NCBI RefSeq assembly: GCF_029227915.1
Contig: NC_079882.1
Coordinates: 24,371,001-24,435,000 of the forward strand
DNA: 64,000 nt
Origin: Hydractinia symbiolongicarpus
Lineage: Eukaryota; Cnidaria; Hydrozoa; Anthoathecata; Hydractiniidae
Direction of reading: 5' to 3'
Made by a program: the position numbers and the translations under genes
The notes under the pieces: model-generated
What the model was told of the DNA's origin: nothing
The model's input: only the letters and a program-made list of their open reading frames with translations
Database searches by the model: none
In this document: positions 43,741 through 64,000 of the stretch, piece by piece
Numbering within the stretch: the stretch's first letter is position 1
Layout: each line of letters opens with the position of its first letter

Positions 43741-45080
43741 AGTCAAGAACGATTGAAATCTATTATGTAGCTAGCTTTATGACAACGAATTGAAACAACA
43801 AGTGTTAATTTATTTTTTTGCCGCCGGTTTTTGATTTAATTGATAAACTAATACAGACTTGTTTTACAATAGAAGTTATCTATCATGGACACCATGGTGT
43901 AATGTTTAATTTTTGTTCGTGTAGTCCACGAAACATGATCGTGAGCTCCACAATTGTTAAAAAAAAAAACGCATCGTGGGCTATCGTGGTTCGAGCGTAA
44001 CATGAAATAAACACGAACCAGGGGTTTATTCTTTTTTACCCTTCTTTGTGCTGCTTTTATGCTTCTTGAATCCTGTATCTACAATTTAGTAAATGTTGAT
44101 AGCTTGTAAACAAGCTATTTTAAGCCTTCGACAATGAAAGCTATTGTGGAAAGAGCATGCCACGGTCATGAAAAAGAAATGGTGTGGTCTAAAAATTTAC
44201 CGTTTTTTTAGTTAAAGAGACTGGATCTTTAACTAAAGAGACCACCAATTCTTTAACCACACCGATTATGTTTTCCGCAAGATTATGTGTAGGACATTTG
44301 GAATATGTTTGAGGCTCAATATCGCAAAGTGTTAAAAAACACTAAAAACACTGTCACTACAAAAGGCATGTTTGACTTATAGTAATGTTGACAGAAATTT
44401 TGTATTTTTTAAAATCAAACTGACATCTTGGGGATCAGTGGTTTTGCTGGTGATGTCTATTTTGAAAGTTTATTTTTAGGTATACATCTCAGTCAGACAA
44501 TAATTCATTTTGTATGGAATTTTTTTTTACCCTGACAATAAGTTATTAAAGTCTGCAGACTGTCTTATCACATTTGGTAAAGTGAATTTATCAGGACGAT
44601 CCTAACTTTTTTGTCAATCTAACAAGGAAAACGAAGCATTTCAGTGAACGTTGTATTGCGGTTGCTAGACAAATATAGTGGTAAACTTTATTTACATATT
44701 TTAAATCAAATAGTAACTTCTTTATGTCCTGGATATTCGCGTTGCACTTTAATAGGGGACATTTAATTAATGCAAACTTTTAAAATTCACACCAGTTTTG
44801 TGCCTTACTATATAATTTTCTAAAAAATGTTATGTTGCAGAAGAATGAGAAATGAAATGTAACATCTCACTTTCATTGTAAACGATTTTTTGTATTGCAC
44901 ACAATTTGTTAGAATGATCACCCGTGATTCAAAACACCCTTATATACTGATATTTGTTTTCGTTGCATTTTTAAGCATTACAAGACATCTTTTAAAACTT
45001 GCTCACCCCACATATAACTACTTTACTTGTTGCCTGTAATGAAATATAAAAAACCAACTCACTCTTAAATTTGAATTACT
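43741..45080. other. Non-coding host region
   Basis: Contains weak pieces resembling repeat A (GAGCTCCACAAT, ATCGTGGTTCG, about 43915-44020), possibly a decayed inverted copy. No gene is supported. Confidence 0.35.
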
Positions 45081-45563
45081 CTTTTGTGCTTAATTGTAGG
45101 GGGGTCAAATTGCACTTTTTCAAATTTTTCACCCCTAAAATCATTTTATAATGACCCCCCCCCATTTTATCGAATTTTGAGAATGAGACCCACCTCATTT
45201 TATTATCACCCCCATAATAAGTTTGTTGGATATCACAAAGCAGCATCTTTTCTTATAATCAAAACAGAACTCTCTTTTGGAACAAATCTCAAGAACAAAT
45301 ACTATTTACAGGTTAAAAATAACAAATATCAACAAAATGTCAGCACAGTTTATTCCTTAAACATGTCAAAAGCATTGTGTTTCACTAGTGTTAGTTTATT
45401 TATAGTTAGTCGTTTCCCCCTTCCCCCATTTTACAGAAAATTTCGTAATACCCCCTTAGGTCATTATATTTTTACACACCCCCCCCCCCCACTTTAAGAA
45501 ATTTTCCCCGGAGTATCCAACCTTCCCTGCTTATTCGACCCCCCTTACAATTAAGCACAAAAG
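45081..45563. mobile_element. 483-bp MITE with CTTTTGTGCTTAATTGTA ends
   Basis: Left end CTTTTGTGCTTAATTGTAGG and right end the inverse of CTTTTGTGCTTAATTGTAAG, each followed inward by a run of G (C) and TC. Interior is AT-rich with C-runs. The 137-codon frame inside has no recognisable domain. Non-autonomous; superfamily not determined because the target duplication is unclear. Confidence 0.65.
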
Positions 45564-45764
45564 ATTAATGGCTTTGTCAAAACTTAAGTTAAGCGGAAGG
45601 AATTTAATTTTGTCGAAATTTTAATTAGGCTGACCCTTGTTAAAAGACCACCATATCTACTCTAAATTTAAAAATGGTACAAATAAGTTTTGTTTGAAAA
45701 AAAAATTGTTAAGTAAATGAACTTTATTGTAATTATATATCATTACAGAAATAAAATTGAAATT

Positions 45765-47738
45765 ATGGCAAGTGGATTAAAAGCAGATAATGTCTTTTCT
45801 GATCTGTCGAAAGCTTTATCAGCCTCTCCAGAACTTGTAAAGAATGTGAAGGGGAAGTTTTTATTCCAAATCATGAAAGATGGAGTAATTGCAGGTGAAT
45901 CATCATCATCATTCTCGGCTTAACGTCCGTTTTCCATGCTAGCATGGGTTAAACGGGGTATATTAATGACCCTCTTTCAATCTGATCTAGACTGTGTTAG
46001 ATCTAAACTCAACTTCCTCTCTATCAAGTCTGTCCTTATAACCTCCTGAAGTATTATTTATAAAAAATATTTCAAAAAATATAGTTTTTTGGAATTAAAT
46101 TTATGTTAAAAAGTTGCTATAAAGTGTATGATGATGCAATGTGTGCCAAGATTCAAAAGTCAACCAAAATACCAAATTATGAGACCAAAAAACAAATCAA
46201 GCATTTCTGTTGATTTTGTGTCTGAAACGCAAATACTATGAAGAAATAATGACTTAAAATTTGACCAAGTGCCTTTAGTAAGGTCCAGTAATATATCAGC
46301 TTTTGATTTCAGGTGAATACTACTTGGACTTTTCTTCTTCAAAACCCTTAATATCCAAATCATCAACGCAAAAACCTGATGTAACTATCAAGATATCTGA
46401 TGATGACTTTATCCTGCTGGCAGAGCAAAAACTAAACTCAATGAAAGCCTTTACCCAAGGCAAGCTAAAAGTTTCTGGGAAAATCATGCTTGCACAAAAA
46501 CTCGGAGACGTCTTCAAAGCATATGGAAAAACGGTGTGGAATATATTTGATATTACTCTTTTTTAATTAAAAAAGGTGTTTTAATTCAAATAATTTTTTT
46601 TAAAAAAAACTGTTCCCTGTATACCGTTTAGAACACACTGTTAAAATCTTTTTTATTCGATAACACGAAATAAAACATGTTTCTTTAGAAAGAAACACTA
46701 AACTTTCAGATTTTAAATAGTTGTTTTAAATGCTGTTACAATAAGTTGAGTCATATTTCTTTTGTAGACACCAAGCAGTCCATCCCCTGTTCCTAGACCT
46801 GCTAATGCAGACACATTAAAAGCAACACAAGCTTTTAGAGACATCGAGGCCAAAGTAAGATCAATGCCAGAAGTTGTCGGTAAAGTCAATGGAACTTTCT
46901 TGTTTCAAATTACAAAGTCTGGCCGAATAGCGGGTAAGAAGCTCTTGTAGTGCATATTTGTGGAAGTTTGTGCACCAATGCAGAAACTTCAGGATGTGAT
47001 AAGAAAATAAATTAATAAATTGATAATGTACCTTAAGGGATCTAATTTTAGTGGGTATATAATTTCATGGGTGGCGAAAACATTTTTTTTATTTCAGTCT
47101 CGTCGGCTGGGATAAAATTTCGTTTTACACCCTAAAGTTGCTACGCGTAATATTTTTACCAGATTGTAATTAGTAATTCAAAGAGAAAGACTTGCCTTCT
47201 TTTAAACAATCGTTTTGTAGGTTGCTTGTTACATTATCTCTGTGCTGTTTACGTATCTTTGATTAAAATATATAAAAGTAGTGATACCTTTAGTTAAGAA
47301 TATTTCAAATCAGTGTATACCCGATCTTGTAAAATTTCGCGAACTGTCGATTTTTAAAATTGTCGCGGATTTTAGCCAAAAACGCAAAATTTAGTTCCCG
47401 CGAGAATTTGTTTCTTCAATATATTCGTGAATGTGGTAGTATATTTTATTGATCGTTACAGAATTTATGGAAAACTTCTTGAGTTGATTTACTTGATTAT
47501 TATTTCAGGAGAATGGCTTTTGGATTTTAGCAAGTCGCCTGCAGTTATCAAAAAGGGTCCGTCTTCTACAAAAGCCGACGTAACCATAAAAGTCGACGAT
47601 GAAAACTTTGTCCAGTTGGCGCTTGGTAAGATTAACCCCATGCAAGCCTTCTTGCAGGGAAAATTGAAAGCTACCGGGAAAGTTATGCTAGCACAAAAAT
47701 TAGGAGATTTATTTAAAAGCCACACATCCAAGTTATAG
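45765..47738 (+). CDS. Tandem SCP2-domain protein, peroxisomal
   Basis: Four exons: 45765-45894, 46313-46533, 46768-46933 and 47509-47738, all with GT-AG borders, giving 248 aa. Each exon pair encodes one SCP2 sterol-carrier domain (about residues 10-115 and 140-245). Hallmarks are GKFLFQI...GVIAG/EYYLDF, the acidic VTIKI.DDDF segment, and FTQGKLKVSGKIMLAQKLGD in the first and FLQGKLKATGKVMLAQKLGD in the second. The protein ends in SKL, a type-1 peroxisomal import signal. SCP2 domains bind fatty acyl-CoA and sterols. Introns 1 and 3 fall at the same place and phase in both domains (after the Ala of I-A-G), evidence of internal duplication of a two-exon gene. A Pro/Ser linker joins the domains. 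The start at 45765 is chosen because it begins the domain cleanly; 45717 is an upstream in-frame ATG. Confidence 0.85.
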
Positions 47739-50117
47739 ACTTTCCGATATCCTTTAAAAATTTTTTTATCGTAACATGCATCCTAACGAGTCAAATATTT
47801 TAATTTTTTTATCGATAGATAGTTTTAAAAAATTATTGTGTATCATATCTCTGGAAATTCAAGATATTTTTTTTGAAATTATTCCTTTAATGTTAAATTG
47901 TGAAGATGATAAATTGTTAAAATGCCTAACTCTGATTATTATTCATGCTAGAAATGGTCGCATTTAGTGAATATTTTTTTGTTCAGAATAAATGTTCTGT
48001 GCGGTTCATTATTTCACGTGTTTTCTAAAAATTCACATTCTAAGCTTTTAATTATGCTGACATCATTATAGAATGCTGACATAAACAAAAATCTCACACC
48101 GCTGTTCTGTTTATGTTGTAAATTACCAATTCTCATTGTCATATATTCGTCATGATCAAATTTTTCAAGAAACTGTGAAATTGATGTATTCTTATGTGTG
48201 CATAAAAGCTATGGCAACTTCCATCCCAGGATCTGATGTATCCGCCAAAAATTCCTGGAGATGAAGATAAAGTTGCGAGTACTTTTTGTAACGGGGCTTT
48301 TTATGACGTCCACATTTCCCCACAATAATCTTCTTTCGCGCAACAGGTCCTTAAAAAGTAAATTTTGCAGCAGCTTTGCTTTAGCCTAGCTTTAACAATC
48401 ATGTTTGCAATTTTGTACCAGCAGCGAGCGATTTTCTTCGAATAACAATATGAGTGTCTGAGGCACCCCGAACTCATGCTTTCAAATAAGTTTCTTTTAA
48501 AATTGTTTCCATCAATGTTTTCTAGAAATCTAAATACTGTATTTATTTATCCCGTCCATGGAATTAAGGTTTTAAACTACGAAGAAAGACAAGTTTACTC
48601 TACCTTACTAGAGAGGAAACAATATTTAGAGAGGATTGTTTTTTAAATGCGTGCAAACCTAATTAGCATTAATTTCAACGAAAAAGTCTCCAATTTTAAG
48701 CGTAAAAAGCATAAAAACACACAGGTTTTAGTACAAACCTGATCCGTAAAATGAAAAAGTAAAGCATAACTAATTGAAATTTAAATATGCTTGCATTTCC
48801 AAATTCGAAAAGCTTGCTCGCACTGCTATTCGACGAAAATAGCGGAGAGCTTAGGTGCAATTAAAACTGTGCAGAAATAGGCGAAAATGATGGAGAAAAT
48901 ATGGTATTTCTTTCTAATACGTAATATATTTTTATCAATTTTACAATGTGAGAAAACTGTCATTTCCCGTAATTCACAGATTTCATTCTTTAAAGGCGTT
49001 TTTGTGTCTTCGTGAAATTCAAGCTAATAATTATTTCTTATTGTTAAGTATACGCGTAACATGAGTAATGCATATATGCACAACCTCGACCCCAGGACAT
49101 GTTGTCTCTTTCTGCATATCAGACGGAAGCGCTGGGAAGGAGTTTCCATATGTGCGTAAATTTATCAACTACGTCTTACAAAAAATACGTCCTTTAAATT
49201 TTCTTCAACAAAATTTAAAACCCAAGTTAGAAAAGCAGAAAACAACAACCAAAAGATTGCTAAACTGCTAAAACAAAGATAAAAAGCAATTATGTGTACG
49301 AACTACCTTAGACTAGAAATATAAAAGCTATGTTGTTTGAACTTGCAAGCTCGGCAGAATTATCCACTGATAGACTTTTAAGAAACCAATGTAAATTCCT
49401 TAAATCACCTTCAAACTTTGCGGATATTAAACTTGAAAATGCACACAGGATAAAAAAAAGAGACGAAATAAGAAATAGGGAGCATGATAACTTAGACTAC
49501 TAGTTCTGTATATTTGCAGGGTTTTTTCTGTGCATTATTTTCACCCAAAACAATTTTGTTTATAAGTAACTAGTGTACTAAAGCGTTAGCTTAAACATCG
49601 CATCTTGTCCAAGTATTATTTATACGTCGGGAAAGATAAGAATAGGGAGCTAAAATATTTATACATGATGTAGCAGCTTGTAAATTTTATTGGTGCCTTA
49701 TGGGTCAAGTGTGATTTCATGAAGGTTATCGTGCCCGATTCAAAATTAAAGATGCTCGCTTCTATAAACCCCGCAATGAAATCTCCCTAATGACAAAGTT
49801 TATTTTTATTTATTTATTTATTTGTTGTCGTAGAATATAAAAGTTGCGGAAGATCGCTAGCTTTCTCTATTGATTTAAATCTAAATGTGGGCTGTATTGT
49901 TATTGATTAAAATCTATTTTCTGTCCACTGAATGGAACCACCTTGTGTTGAGCGTATAATTTTTCAGAAAATAAACTTTTTTCGTAAAACGATCCACAAC
50001 AATACTATTTTCTTTGCTCTGCATGTTGTGTCTTGTCTTTAATTTAAAGAAATTAATAATTCATTTTTAACTGAAAATTTCCTAAAGCCTCTTTTTTATC
50101 AGGATATATATTTCCCT
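47739..50117. other. Non-coding region between SCP2 and CYFIP genes
   Basis: AT-rich. Contains a lone MITE end CAACCTCGACCCCAGG at 49081-49096 and an (ATTT)n tract near 49801-49823. No gene is supported. Confidence 0.4.
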
Positions 50118-50174
50118 CAACTCCTTTTCCCGGGAACTGTTTTTTGTTTACAGTCGCGTCTGGGGACGAAGTTG
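50118..50174. mobile_element. Diverged foldback MITE in CYFIP promoter or 5' UTR
   Basis: CAACTCCTTTTCCCGGG on the left and CTGGGGACGAAGTTG on the right are diverged ends of the CTCGTCCCCAGG family. The copy ends 68 bp before the CYFIP start codon. Confidence 0.5.
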
Positions 50175-50241
50175 TCTCAAAACATTCTCGGAAAATTTTT
50201 TATGTGCTCGTACATGGATTCAAAGGCGGAGAGCATTCAAA

Positions 50242-64000
<13,759 letters not shown>

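Noticed and set aside
45084-45497. 137-codon frame inside the MITE
   Set aside because: Composition follows C-runs and AT-rich repeat sequence; no domain or splice support.

Overview
This is eukaryotic, animal DNA, most likely from a cnidarian and probably a hydrozoan. The host sequence is very AT-rich. It carries an orthologue of CYFIP/Sra-1, a WAVE-complex subunit, with more than 20 short GT-AG introns, two single-exon TMEM175-like channel genes, and a peroxisomal protein with two SCP2 domains. It is crowded with MITEs, tRNA-derived SINE-like repeats, LINE, Penelope and gypsy remnants and a Polinton. The hydrozoan placement is inference from general gene and repeat character; no species can be named from the sequence alone.

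Layout. 1-4.9 kb: non-coding, one SINE. 4.9-13.7 kb: two tandem, same-strand, intronless TMEM175-like genes (541 and 536 aa) separated by about 5.6 kb that holds MITEs, a decayed reverse transcriptase and SINE pieces. 17.4-18.8 kb: decayed LINE reverse transcriptase. 19.1-34.2 kb: one decayed Polinton/Maverick (adintovirus-like) element, visibly more GC-rich than its surroundings. It has protein-primed-type DNA polymerase B, integrase, FtsK/HerA-type packaging ATPase, a candidate double-jelly-roll major capsid protein, a Bro-N protein, two related zinc-repeat proteins (one fused to an HNH domain) and about ten small, mostly membrane or coiled-coil proteins. The replication and packaging genes are on the plus strand at the left; integrase and capsid are on the minus strand at the right. 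Nearly every large gene has stops or frameshifts, so the copy is dead. 34.2-45.7 kb: non-coding with a gypsy fragment, MITEs and a 53-bp satellite array. 45.8-47.7 kb: tandem-SCP2 gene ending in the peroxisomal signal SKL. 50.2 kb to the end: CYFIP, first 21 exons (about 961 codons). Its 5.3-kb first intron holds a Tc1/mariner-type MITE filled with the same 53-bp satellite, a (TA)100 tract and a truncated antisense Penelope element.

The three host loci have unrelated functions: lysosomal/endosomal ion flow, peroxisomal lipid transfer and actin nucleation. The most unusual material is in the repeats: a satellite shared between a MITE and a separate inverted array, a repeat that flanks both that array and the Penelope copy, and perfect palindromes lodged inside coding sequences. 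The gene content of the Polinton is also notable.
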